This document shows positions 1 through 5,659 of a stretch of 6,561 bases of DNA, piece after piece (the first letter of the stretch is position 1; the number at the start of each line of letters is the position of its first letter). Source of the DNA: Sphingobacterium thalpophilum (GTDB lineage Bacteria > Bacteroidota > Bacteroidia > Flavobacteriales > Flavobacteriaceae); NCBI GenBank assembly GCA_943325255.2, contig CALPOS020000122.1, forward strand, positions 1 to 6,561, written 5' to 3'. The position numbers and the translations under genes are program-made. The notes beneath the pieces were generated by a model. It was not told where the DNA came from, did not search any database, and saw only the letters and a program-made list of their open reading frames with translations.

Positions 1-34
1 GAGATGAAAAGCTAGGTTTAGTAGTTAGACCAAT

Positions 35-94
35 GAAAAGCTTTCCATTTATTCTGAATTTATTTCAGAATCTAAGGATGGCTTTTTTGTTTTT
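35..94 (+). terminator. Two-tier rho-independent terminator of an upstream gene
   Basis: A perfect inner stem pairs ATTCTGAA (51-58) with TTCAGAAT (64-71) around a 5-nt loop. An outer stem pairs 36-46 with 76-86, with one T-T mismatch and one T-G wobble. The 3' arm runs into T tracts at 83-88 and 90-94. This is the form of an intrinsic terminator for a plus-strand gene ending before the window or within its first bases; frame 1 has a TAG at 13-15. The upstream gene cannot be identified from what is left. Confidence 0.75.
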
Positions 95-209
95 AAAATA
101 GCACTAGTCTAAAATTTTCTATCATAGCACTACAGTAATTTTTAGTATTTTTGAAAAATAAAACTGTACTTTTATAGCCCATTAATACGCTTTGGATTCG
201 TCTGCAACA

Positions 210-695
210 ATGAGAAAAATAAGACCGATACTTTTTTTACTAACGCTTTGCTTAGGTTCTTGCCAATATTTTAGTCAAGTGCCGAACGAGGATGAACTTC
301 TAAAAAAGGAATTGAAATCCATCAATTGGAGCCAGGTCGACGAATTGCCAACCTTTTCCAACTGCGATTCGGCAGTCGATAAAACCCAGAAAAAGCAATG
401 TTTTTTTGATTACTTAACGCAACTCATTCAACAAAAACTAAGCGTTGATACGCTTTCGGTCTTATATCCACAACTCGACACCATCAACGTAAAAGTGACG
501 ATTTCACCCGATGCCACTATGGTTTTTGAACCTCAAATTACAGACACATTATCCTACAATACCACAAAAATTGACAGTATTCTGAAAGCACGCCTAGTCG
601 ATTTTCCAGTAGTTCATCCCGCGATTAAACGTGGTATTCCAGTAAAAACGCAGTTTGTATTACCCGTTCTTTTAAATATTACGGAGAAGAAGTAG
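210..695 (+). CDS. Small lipoprotein with a TonB C-terminal-like domain
   Basis: A 161-aa protein. An in-frame TTG lies at 192, but the ATG at 210 gives a textbook type II signal peptide: basic MRKIR, a hydrophobic core at residues 6-15, and lipobox L15-G-S-C18, so C18 is the predicted lipidated cysteine. The mature part resembles the periplasmic domain of Bacteroidota TonB proteins. LPTFSNC (46-52) and KKQCF (61-65) mirror the 'P-x-F-x-x-C ... CF' entry. VKVTISPD (94-101) fits the central strand. The end, HPAIKRGIPV then FVLPVLL (136-155), matches the 'PA-x-x-RG-x-PV ... LPI-x-F' closing strand. There is no membrane anchor and no proline-rich linker, so it is not a standard energy transducer. 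It probably sits in the inner or outer membrane facing the periplasm. No clear acidic lipoprotein export signal follows C18 (QYFSQ). The domain call comes from residue patterns only, and its partner is unknown. It converges on the glycosyltransferase gene. Confidence 0.72.
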   Translation: MRKIRPILFLLTLCLGSCQYFSQVPNEDELLKKELKSINWSQVDELPTFSNCDSAVDKTQKKQCFFDYLTQLIQQKLSVDTLSVLYPQLDTINVKVTISPDATMVFEPQITDTLSYNTTKIDSILKARLVDFPVVHPAIKRGIPVKTQFVLPVLLNITEKK

Positions 696-696
696 G

Positions 697-775
697 AGCT
701 ATTTCCAGCTGTCCACTATATCTTTTGCGCCGAACAACGGCTCAAAAGGATGCCGTTACCATCTGGGCTAGGGCT
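697..775. repeat. Palindromic intergenic repeat between convergent genes
   Basis: This segment begins 2 nt after the lipoprotein stop. Its core stem pairs GCCG (729-732) with CGGC (738-741) around the loop AACAA. It continues as ATCTTTTG (720-727) against the CAAAAGGAT arm (743-751), with one mismatch and one bulged G. Shorter outer pairings are CCAG (705-708) with CTGG (763-766) and AGC (697-699) with GCT (773-775). From memory, similar sequences recur between genes in Flavobacterium-type genomes. Because the T and A tracts lie inside the stem, it could act as a weak terminator on both strands for the two converging genes. No ORF of its own is credible. Confidence 0.6.
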
Positions 776-795
776 CTGCGGTTCAAAATGCGTTG

Positions 796-823
796 TTCGT
801 TATTCAAAGTTCAACATTCGTAA
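796..823. repeat. Four degenerate 7-bp tandem units
   Basis: Four consecutive 7-mers, TTCGTTA, TTCAAAG, TTCAACA and TTCGTAA, share a TTCRNNR pattern. The array stops 2 nt before the reversed stop codon of the glycosyltransferase gene (826-828). It differs from the palindromic repeat beside it. Short degenerate arrays of this kind are familiar between Bacteroidota genes; no function is known to me. Confidence 0.5.
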
Positions 824-825
824 AT

Positions 826-1944
826 CTAAAATTGTCTTCCTTTCCATTCATACTTTCCAAACCAAGAAAGAACAGCTACAATTACACAGAAAAACGGATA
901 AATCACACTGCCCAACAACAAATAGCGCATGCGTTTTCTCCTCAAAAATCGGTTGGTTTTATAGAGAAGAATATAATCGGTAATGAACTTCATGAAAAAT
1001 AGAAAAACAAGTGTCATCCAGGAAACTAGGTTGAGAGAAAAGAGACAAGAAGCAAGAACAATCGCAAAGTTGCCCCCAAAAACAATCACCGCTAAGTCTT
1101 TTCCGAAAACACTGTGATAGGAACTTGTCTTAGAAGCCCAACGCACTCTTTGTTCGATCAATTTTGGCCAACTCGATTCGGGCTTCGTGTGCACAACAAT
1201 TTCTTTCGATTTCAGAAAATGCACTTTTTCAGGACATTTCCGCATCGCTTTTTGAAGCAGAAACACATCATCACCACTCGCGATTTTATTATTTCCGGCA
1301 AAGCCATGCAATTCTTGAAACAAAGATTTAGTATAACACAGATTGGCACCATTGCACATAAAACCCAATTTCATTCCGAAACTGCCTATGGTAGCGCCTT
1401 GCAAACTCATCAAATCCAATTGCTGAAAATGATGCAAAAACGACTTCTTGCCATCGTAAACGACACCACCAACAATCATCGCGACTTCTTGTTCTTCTAT
1501 GTACTGATCCAAAGTCAACAACCAATCTTTTGGAACAAGGCAATCGGCGTCTGTCGTCACCAACCATTGCTGTTGCACAATCGGAACGGCGCGCGAAATG
1601 GCGTCTTTTTTCGGTGAGTTAGACAAGCGAATATTCTCTAAAAGCGTGGTTTGAAACGAACCGTTTTCCATCCGCCAATTGTAAATCTGTCGCACCGAAT
1701 CGTCTTCGGAGAAGTCATCGATCAAGATGATTTCAAATAGTTCAATGGGATAATTCAAATTTCGAATACTTTCCAAAAGAAAAGGAAGATGGGAGCTTTC
1801 GTTTCGAAATGGAACCACAATTGAGAAAAAAGTAGTTGGAGTCTTAGCTGTTGCCTCAAATTTTTTTGCACGATTAAAACCTACAATCAACTGGGCGATT
1901 GTAACTACATAAATCAGTATGATTAAAACTAAAACTAAAGTCAT
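826..1944 (-). CDS. Membrane-anchored family 2 glycosyltransferase
   Basis: A 372-aa inner-membrane protein that should transfer a sugar from an activated nucleotide sugar to a lipid or glycan acceptor on the cytoplasmic face. An N-terminal helix (about 2-21) is followed by a GT-A domain. It shows the nucleotide-binding SIVVPFRNE (41-49), IDDFSEDD (75-82), the metal-binding DxD as TDADC (131-135, D132 and D134), the acceptor-side GDD (224-226) and QRVRW (265-269), the Q-x-x-R-W signature of processive and related GT2 enzymes. Three hydrophobic helices close the protein (about 284-305, 308-328, 341-362), so the catalytic set is complete. The start codon lies 1 nt after the stop of the upstream flippase-like gene, which implies one transcript and translational coupling. 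Donor and acceptor cannot be read from the sequence. A ceramide or polyisoprenyl glycosyltransferase, or a polysaccharide synthase, are all possible. Confidence 0.85.
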   Translation of the reverse strand: MTLVLVLIILIYVVTIAQLIVGFNRAKKFEATAKTPTTFFSIVVPFRNESSHLPFLLESIRNLNYPIELFEIILIDDFSEDDSVRQIYNWRMENGSFQTTLLENIRLSNSPKKDAISRAVPIVQQQWLVTTDADCLVPKDWLLTLDQYIEEQEVAMIVGGVVYDGKKSFLHHFQQLDLMSLQGATIGSFGMKLGFMCNGANLCYTKSLFQELHGFAGNNKIASGDDVFLLQKAMRKCPEKVHFLKSKEIVVHTKPESSWPKLIEQRVRWASKTSSYHSVFGKDLAVIVFGGNFAIVLASCLFSLNLVSWMTLVFLFFMKFITDYILLYKTNRFLRRKRMRYLLLGSVIYPFFCVIVAVLSWFGKYEWKGRQF

Positions 1945-1945
1945 G

Positions 1946-2884
1946 CTATGATTTCAATTTAAAATTCATCACAAAATAACTGCCGAGCAAGACGGGAATG
2001 ACGACGTTCAAAAACCACATCAAGCTCGTGATAAAAATAACAATCCATTCGTTAATGCCCAATAATCCAAAGAAATAAACCGCGACACTGCCTTTTACAG
2101 CAAAATCTAGAAACTGAAAACTAGGCAAGGACGACGCTATAAAGTAAATGCTGGTAATGGCCGACATCAAAATCAGATAAGGAAGATGCACATCAAAAGC
2201 CCAGAACAAAAAGTAGTACTGGTGCGAAAAAACCAAATAACGACCCATTCCCAAAAGCAGGTTTTTGCGATGAATTAGCTTAGGGATTTGGTTGATTTTA
2301 TGTACTAATTTTTCCAACGAATATCCTTTGATTGAAATAGTCTTTAAGAAGAAAGAACCAAGAACCAAAACAAGTAACAATCCGAAAATAATCGCAATAG
2401 TTTGGGTCGTGATGACGTTGAATTCCGCATTAAAATACAACAATCCAAATACCCCAAAAAATACCGTCAATACCATTTGTATTCCATTGCAAATCAAATT
2501 AAGAAAGACAATTTTCTTGGTTTTAGCCTTTTCATAGAAGAAGGCTTTTCCTGCATACTCGCCCAAGCCATTTGGAGTAAATATACCTGCAGTCAATGCT
2601 CCCAAGACCTCTGCTGTGGCTTGCCAAAATGAAATTGGTTGTAAGGAAGAAACCAGGTTTTTCCACTTCAAAATTTCTAACAGTCGATTCAACACACTGA
2701 AAAGTAAGATAAACAAGATTCCGCCGACGGTCCATTTTCGCTCAAAAAGAGCCCTAAATTTTTGCCAATCCAATTGGTCGTTTTGCATTAGTTGACGGTA
2801 GACAAAATAAAACGCCGCCGATACAATCAAAACTTTGATGGTAAAAACAAGGAATTGTTTAGCTTTGTGAGGAATTGCAATCAT
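1946..2884 (-). CDS. Flippase-like integral membrane protein, LPG synthase TM (UPF0104/YbhN) family
   Basis: A 312-aa very hydrophobic protein with about seven or eight predicted membrane segments (near 10-30, 53-72, 90-103, 125-150, 162-180, 215-250, 262-275 and 279-306). TPNGLGEYAGK (103-113) matches the conserved T-P-G-x-x-GE stretch of the family that also supplies the flippase domain of MprF (lysylphosphatidylglycerol synthase). GRYLVFSHQYY (214-224) and SSLPSFQFLDFAVKGS (251-266) fit later conserved loops. There is no soluble aminoacyl-transfer domain, so it is the stand-alone TM form and not a full MprF. Members are thought to move lipids or lipid-linked sugars across the inner membrane. 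Coupling to the GT2 gene suggests the pair acts on the same lipid-linked product. The start at 2884 leaves an 80-bp divergent region shared with ruvC, in which TATAAT occurs on the minus strand. Confidence 0.8.
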   Translation of the reverse strand: MIAIPHKAKQFLVFTIKVLIVSAAFYFVYRQLMQNDQLDWQKFRALFERKWTVGGILFILLFSVLNRLLEILKWKNLVSSLQPISFWQATAEVLGALTAGIFTPNGLGEYAGKAFFYEKAKTKKIVFLNLICNGIQMVLTVFFGVFGLLYFNAEFNVITTQTIAIIFGLLLVLVLGSFFLKTISIKGYSLEKLVHKINQIPKLIHRKNLLLGMGRYLVFSHQYYFLFWAFDVHLPYLILMSAITSIYFIASSLPSFQFLDFAVKGSVAVYFFGLLGINEWIVIFITSLMWFLNVVIPVLLGSYFVMNFKLKS

Positions 2885-2930
2885 CGTTGCAAAGAAAGGA
2901 AACTCTCGTCGATTATAATAACTTTCAACA

Positions 2931-2963
2931 AACTTTGCGCCTTAGCGTCTTAGTGGCAAAAAT
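2931..2963 (+). repeat. Short-period repeat forming the ruvC leader
   Basis: After AAC come three 8-bp units, TTTGCGCC, TTAGCGTC and TTAGTGGC (2934-2957), followed by AAAAAT directly against the ruvC ATG. The block resembles the repeat at 5660-5692, which also begins near AACTTTGC and ends in an A run against a start codon. It supplies the whole translation-initiation region of ruvC, where the A run probably serves in place of a Shine-Dalgarno site. It may be a solo end of the cassette type seen downstream. Confidence 0.6.
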
Positions 2964-3518
2964 ATGGCAAACGAACGCATTATTTTAGGAATCGATCCAG
3001 GAACCACCATAATGGGTTTTGGGATCATTAAAGTTGTTGGAAAAAACATGGAATTTATTCAACTCAACGAATTGATTCTAAGCAAATACGATGACCATTA
3101 CACCAAACTTAAAGTCATTTTTGAGCGCACCATTGAACTCATCGAAACACATCATCCTGACGAAATTGCTATTGAAGCGCCCTTTTTTGGAAAGAACGTA
3201 CAATCGATGTTGAAACTCGGCAGAGCACAAGGCGTTGCAATGGCGGCTGGTTTATCGCGTCAAATTCCGATTACCGAGTACGAACCCAAGAAAATCAAAA
3301 TGGCGATTACTGGAAATGGAAATGCCAGCAAAGAGCAAGTAGCCAAAATGTTGCAGCAATTGTTGGATTTGAAAACCTTACCAAAAAATCTCGATAGTAC
3401 CGATGGTTTGGCGGCGGCTGTGTGTCATTTCTTCAATTCGGGAAAAGTCGTCGGTGCCAAAAGTTATACGGGTTGGGACGCTTTTGTTAAGCAGAATGAG
3501 GAACGCGTTAAGAAATAG
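2964..3518 (+). CDS. ruvC: Holliday junction endonuclease RuvC
   Basis: A 184-aa cytoplasmic nuclease that cuts four-way junctions symmetrically during recombinational repair, working with RuvAB. The four acidic metal ligands of the RNase H-like fold are in their usual contexts: D11 in LGIDPGTTIMGFG (8-20), E71 in IAIEAPFFGKN (68-78), and D144 and D147 in DSTDGLAAAVCH (144-155). These correspond to E. coli D7, E66, D138 and D141. The basic NGNASKEQV segment (118-126) before helix E fits DNA contact. Length is normal; the tail after about residue 160 is a lineage extension. The ATG at 2964 directly precedes the conserved ILGIDPG region, so the start is secure. Neither ruvA nor ruvB is nearby. 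The last two bases of the stop codon coincide with the first bases of a repeat block that opens the next cassette. Confidence 0.96.
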   Translation: MANERIILGIDPGTTIMGFGIIKVVGKNMEFIQLNELILSKYDDHYTKLKVIFERTIELIETHHPDEIAIEAPFFGKNVQSMLKLGRAQGVAMAAGLSRQIPITEYEPKKIKMAITGNGNASKEQVAKMLQQLLDLKTLPKNLDSTDGLAAAVCHFFNSGKVVGAKSYTGWDAFVKQNEERVKK

Positions 3519-3547
3519 TGGTCAGTGGTCAGAGTAATAGTGATCAG
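3517..3547 (+). repeat. Left inverted repeat of the four-helix-bundle cassette
   Basis: The 16-mer AGTGGTCAGTGGTCAG (3517-3532) and the unit AGTGATCAG (3539-3547). It starts on the second base of the ruvC TAG stop. The 16-mer matches the reverse complement of 4017-4032 at 14 of 16 positions; both differences fall on the fifth base of the AGTGnTCAG unit. Confidence 0.7.
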
Positions 3548-3611
3548 ATGAATGGAATATGGATTAGGGTTTAAGACTCTGGTTTTTAGTAATCAATTTA
3601 AGTAGATATCA

Positions 3612-3983
3612 ATGACATTTCAAGAATTATTAGCTTACAAGAAATCGTTTAGTTTGGCAATGAAAATTTTTGAAATGACAAAATCGTTTCCAAAAGAAGA
3701 AACCTATTCATTAACAGATCAAATTAGACGTTCCTCCAGAAGTGTCTCCGTTACCATTGCAGAACCCTATAGAAAAAGAATTTATCCGAAGAATTTTTAC
3801 AGTAAATTGACTGATTCTGACGCAGAAAATTCTGAAACACAAGTCTGGCTAGCGTTTGCATTTGAGTGTCAATATATTTCAAAAAACCTTTTTGAAGAAT
3901 TAACCTCAGAAAGCCAAGAAATAGGAAAACTAATTAACTATATGATATTAAATCCAGAAAAGTTTGGTTCGATAAAAAAGTAG
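3612..3983 (+). CDS. Four-helix-bundle protein of the S23 / 23S rRNA intervening-sequence family
   Basis: A 123-aa protein with no signal or membrane segment and four predicted amphipathic helices (about 2-25, 30-50, 59-87 and 90-113). Family marks are the LxxYKKSFxLAxxIF opening (6-20), FPKEETYSLTDQIRRSSRSV (26-45), IAEPYRKR (49-56) and FYSKLTDSDAENSETQVWL (62-80). Relatives occur inside rRNA intervening sequences of Leptospira and others, and are structurally related to Avd, the accessory protein of diversity-generating retroelements. A role in nucleic-acid binding is proposed for the family but not established for free-standing copies. No reverse transcriptase or rRNA gene lies in this window, so it is a stand-alone copy. 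It sits between ruvC and hemW inside inverted repeats and is A+T-richer than both, which argues for acquisition as a unit. The start at 3612 matches the family's usual N-terminus. Confidence 0.85.
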   Translation: MTFQELLAYKKSFSLAMKIFEMTKSFPKEETYSLTDQIRRSSRSVSVTIAEPYRKRIYPKNFYSKLTDSDAENSETQVWLAFAFECQYISKNLFEELTSESQEIGKLINYMILNPEKFGSIKK

Positions 3984-4002
3984 CATTCAAATCTGAATCC
4001 TA

Positions 4003-4047
4003 CTGAACACTTAGAGCTGAACACTGAACACTAAATGATTGAACACT
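4003..4047 (-). repeat. Right inverted repeat of the four-helix-bundle cassette
   Basis: Copies of CTGAACACT lie at 4003-4011, 4017-4025 and 4024-4032 (the last two overlap by 2 nt), with a variant TTGAACACT at 4039-4047. Read on the minus strand, the order of two tandem units, a short spacer and a single unit mirrors 3517-3547. The block ends 4 nt before the hemW ATG, so it provides the hemW leader. Confidence 0.7.
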
Positions 4048-4051
4048 CAAA

Positions 4052-5185
4052 ATGAGCGGCGTCTACATCCATATTCCTTTCTGCAAACAAGCTTGTCACT
4101 ACTGCGATTTCCATTTTTCTACTTCGATGAAAAAGAAAACCGATATGGTGTTGGCATTGGCGAAGGAGTTGCATTTACGTTCCAGGGAATTTAAGAACGA
4201 AACGATTGAAACCATTTATTTCGGTGGCGGAACACCAAGTGTCTTGACCCTTGAAGAAATTCAATTTTTGCTTGACGCGGTTTACAAGAATTATCAAGTT
4301 GTTGAAAATCCTGAAATCACCCTGGAAGCCAATCCAGATGATTTGTCAATAGACCGAATTGTCGATTTTGCTCAAAGCCCAATCAATCGACTGAGTATCG
4401 GAATTCAATCTTTTTTTGAAGACGACTTGCAAATGATGAACCGAGCACACAATGCCGCGGAAGCTAAAAATTGTCTTGCCGAAGCGACAAAGTATTTTGA
4501 CAATATCTCAGTCGATTTAATTTACGGTATTCCAGGCATGAGCAACGAGAGTTGGATTCGTAATATCGAGGCTGCACTGTTATTTGGCATTCCACATATC
4601 TCCAGTTATGCTTTGACAGTTGAACCTAAAACGGCGCTAAAGAAACTGATTCAAACCGGAAAAATAGCGCAACCAAACGACGATGTGGCGCAAGAACAAT
4701 TTTCGATATTGGTCGAAATGCTTAAAGAACGTGGTTTTATTCATTATGAACTTTCCAATTTTGGCAAACCGAATTACTTTTCGAAAAACAATTCCGCTTA
4801 CTGGTTGGGAAAAAAATACCTGGGCATCGGTCCGTCAGCACATAGTTATGATGGCGTTTCGAGAAGTTGGAATGTGTCGAATAACAGTTTGTACTTGAAA
4901 TCAATTCAGGACGATCTGTTACCGAGTGAAGCAGAAACCCTTTCCATCCACGATCGCTACAATGAATATATCATGACTGGATTGCGGACGATTTGGGGCG
5001 TCGATTTGAAAAGAATTGAAATTGAATTTGGTTTAGAAACATTGATTTACTTAAAAAAGCAATCAGCTAAATTTCTGGTTGACGACTTACTTTCGATCGA
5101 CGGAGATATATTAAAAACAACTGGAAAAGGGAAGTTTTTGACGGATGGAATTGCGAGTCACTTATTTTTGATAAATTTGGAATAG
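4052..5185 (+). CDS. hemW: Radical SAM heme chaperone HemW
   Basis: A 377-aa protein of normal family length. The radical SAM 4Fe-4S motif is C11-K-Q-A-C15-H-Y-C18-D-F20. HemN, the oxygen-independent coproporphyrinogen III oxidase, has a fourth cysteine at the position of F20, so this is HemW and not the oxidase. SAM-binding and barrel motifs follow: YFGGGTPS (56-63), TLEANPDD (90-97), RLSIGIQSF (113-121), DLIYGIPG (155-162), HYELSNF (231-237) and YLGIGPSAHS (256-265). HemW binds heme and inserts it into respiratory haemoproteins. The site usually quoted as H-N-x-x-Y-W reads N246-N-S-A-Y-W251 here, so the histidine is replaced. The ATG at 4052 directly precedes the conserved YIHIPFC, so the start is secure. 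The leader is a repeat block; the stop lies 3 nt before the next cassette. Confidence 0.93.
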   Translation: MSGVYIHIPFCKQACHYCDFHFSTSMKKKTDMVLALAKELHLRSREFKNETIETIYFGGGTPSVLTLEEIQFLLDAVYKNYQVVENPEITLEANPDDLSIDRIVDFAQSPINRLSIGIQSFFEDDLQMMNRAHNAAEAKNCLAEATKYFDNISVDLIYGIPGMSNESWIRNIEAALLFGIPHISSYALTVEPKTALKKLIQTGKIAQPNDDVAQEQFSILVEMLKERGFIHYELSNFGKPNYFSKNNSAYWLGKKYLGIGPSAHSYDGVSRSWNVSNNSLYLKSIQDDLLPSEAETLSIHDRYNEYIMTGLRTIWGVDLKRIEIEFGLETLIYLKKQSAKFLVDDLLSIDGDILKTTGKGKFLTDGIASHLFLINLE

Positions 5186-5188
5186 AAT

Positions 5189-5221
5189 TTAACCGCAAGG
5201 TTCGCAAAGTTACACGCAAAG
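5189..5221 (+). repeat. Left 33-bp inverted repeat of the GxxExxY cassette
   Basis: It contains ACCGCAAGGTT, then GCAAAGTT, then ACGCAAAG. Against the reverse complement of 5660-5692 it differs at only five positions. From memory, GCAAAGTT/CTTTGCG strings of this type recur between genes in many Bacteroidota genomes. Confidence 0.75.
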
Positions 5222-5277
5222 AATGCCAAGTTTTTATGTGTAAAGAATATTATACGCCACAATCAAATTTTTTTGTT

Positions 5278-5655
5278 ATGAATGAAAATGAATTATCCCG
5301 TATCGTATTTAATGGCGCTTTAAAAGTTCATAGAAATCTAGGTCCGGGACTTTTAGAAAGTAGTTATGAAGAATGTTTATTTTATGAACTACAGAAATCA
5401 GGGTTATTGATAGAAAGGCAGAAACCATTGCCTCTGATATATGAAGACATCAAATTAGACATTGGTTATCGAGTTGATTTATTAATTGAAAGGAAGTTAA
5501 TTATAGAATTGAAATCAGTTGAAACATTAAATGATATTCATTTTGCACAACTATTAACTTACTTAAAATTGTCTAATTGCAAATTGGGATTACTAATAAA
5601 TTTTAATGTTACGTTAATCAAAAACGGAATCAAACGCATAGCTAATAATCTCTAG
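5278..5655 (+). CDS. GxxExxY protein, PD-(D/E)XK nuclease-like
   Basis: A 125-aa protein from the ATG at 5278. An in-frame ATG at 5236 would add 14 residues, but the family normally opens with M-N-E-N-E-L, as at 5278. The naming motif is G24-L-L-E27-S-S-Y30, within KVHRNLGPGLLESSYEE (16-32). The nuclease-like core is YRVD67 (64-67) followed by IIELK79 (75-79), giving D-x9-E-x-K, then Q91-x-x-x-Y95 in the next helix. All expected catalytic positions are intact, so a Mg-dependent nuclease is plausible, but I know of no established biochemical activity for the family. It is soluble, with no signal peptide. It lies alone between hemW and the cyclase gene inside 33-bp inverted repeats. Its base composition is far more A+T-rich than hemW, which argues for horizontal acquisition. 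Confidence 0.88.
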   Translation: MNENELSRIVFNGALKVHRNLGPGLLESSYEECLFYELQKSGLLIERQKPLPLIYEDIKLDIGYRVDLLIERKLIIELKSVETLNDIHFAQLLTYLKLSNCKLGLLINFNVTLIKNGIKRIANNL

Positions 5656-5659
5656 CTAA

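Larger units (their letters stand above)
3517..4047. mobile_element. Putative intergenic cassette carrying a four-helix-bundle gene
   Basis: The whole space between the ruvC stop and the hemW start is bounded by inverted repeats. The left end (3517-3547) has two tandem AGTGGTCAG-type units, a 6-nt spacer and a third unit. The right end (4003-4032), read on the other strand, has two tandem AGTGTTCAG units, a 5-nt spacer and a third, with one extra unit at 4039-4047. The single ORF inside has about 31% G+C (111 of 360 bases at 3601-3960), against about 40% for hemW. There is no transposase or integrase. Calling it mobile is inference from ends, composition and position. Confidence 0.45.

Noticed and set aside
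3..101. Open frame 3 from the window edge to a TAG at 99-101
   Set aside because: It runs straight through a two-tier hairpin and its T tract, and its later residues look like translated A+T-rich noncoding DNA. Frame 1 ends at 13-15, which fits the terminator better, but too little remains to call a gene.
150..174. Possible Bacteroidota promoter: TTTG at 150-153 and TAnnTTTA at 167-174
   Set aside because: The spacing is only 13 nt, against about 19-21 nt expected between the two elements, and the last base of the downstream element is wrong.
750..1002. Two overlapping plus-strand open frames starting in the convergent gap
   Set aside because: They begin in repeat sequence and run antisense into the C-terminal coding part of the glycosyltransferase; their composition is not protein-like.
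1114..1617. Long plus-strand open frame opposite the glycosyltransferase gene
   Set aside because: It lies entirely within the complement of a gene with a full set of GT2 motifs, and its peptide shows no recognisable domain.
2292..2735. Small open frames on both strands inside the flippase-like gene
   Set aside because: They are shadows of a well-supported membrane-protein frame and have no start context or domain of their own.
3612..3983. Diversity-generating retroelement accessory gene (avd)
   Set aside because: The protein is of the related four-helix family, but there is no reverse transcriptase, template repeat or variable repeat in the window.
3517..4047. CRISPR-like array suggested by the repeated AGTGnTCAG / CTGAACACT units
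   Set aside because: The units are 8-9 bp, partly overlapping, inverted between the two sides and without spacers of regular length; no cas gene is present.
4683..4898. Plus-strand open frame inside hemW in another frame
   Set aside because: It overlaps the conserved HYELSNF and YLGIGPSAHS coding region, so it is out-of-frame noise.
4052..5185. Oxygen-independent coproporphyrinogen III oxidase (hemN)
   Set aside because: The fourth cysteine of the HemN motif is F20, and the length and motifs fit HemW.
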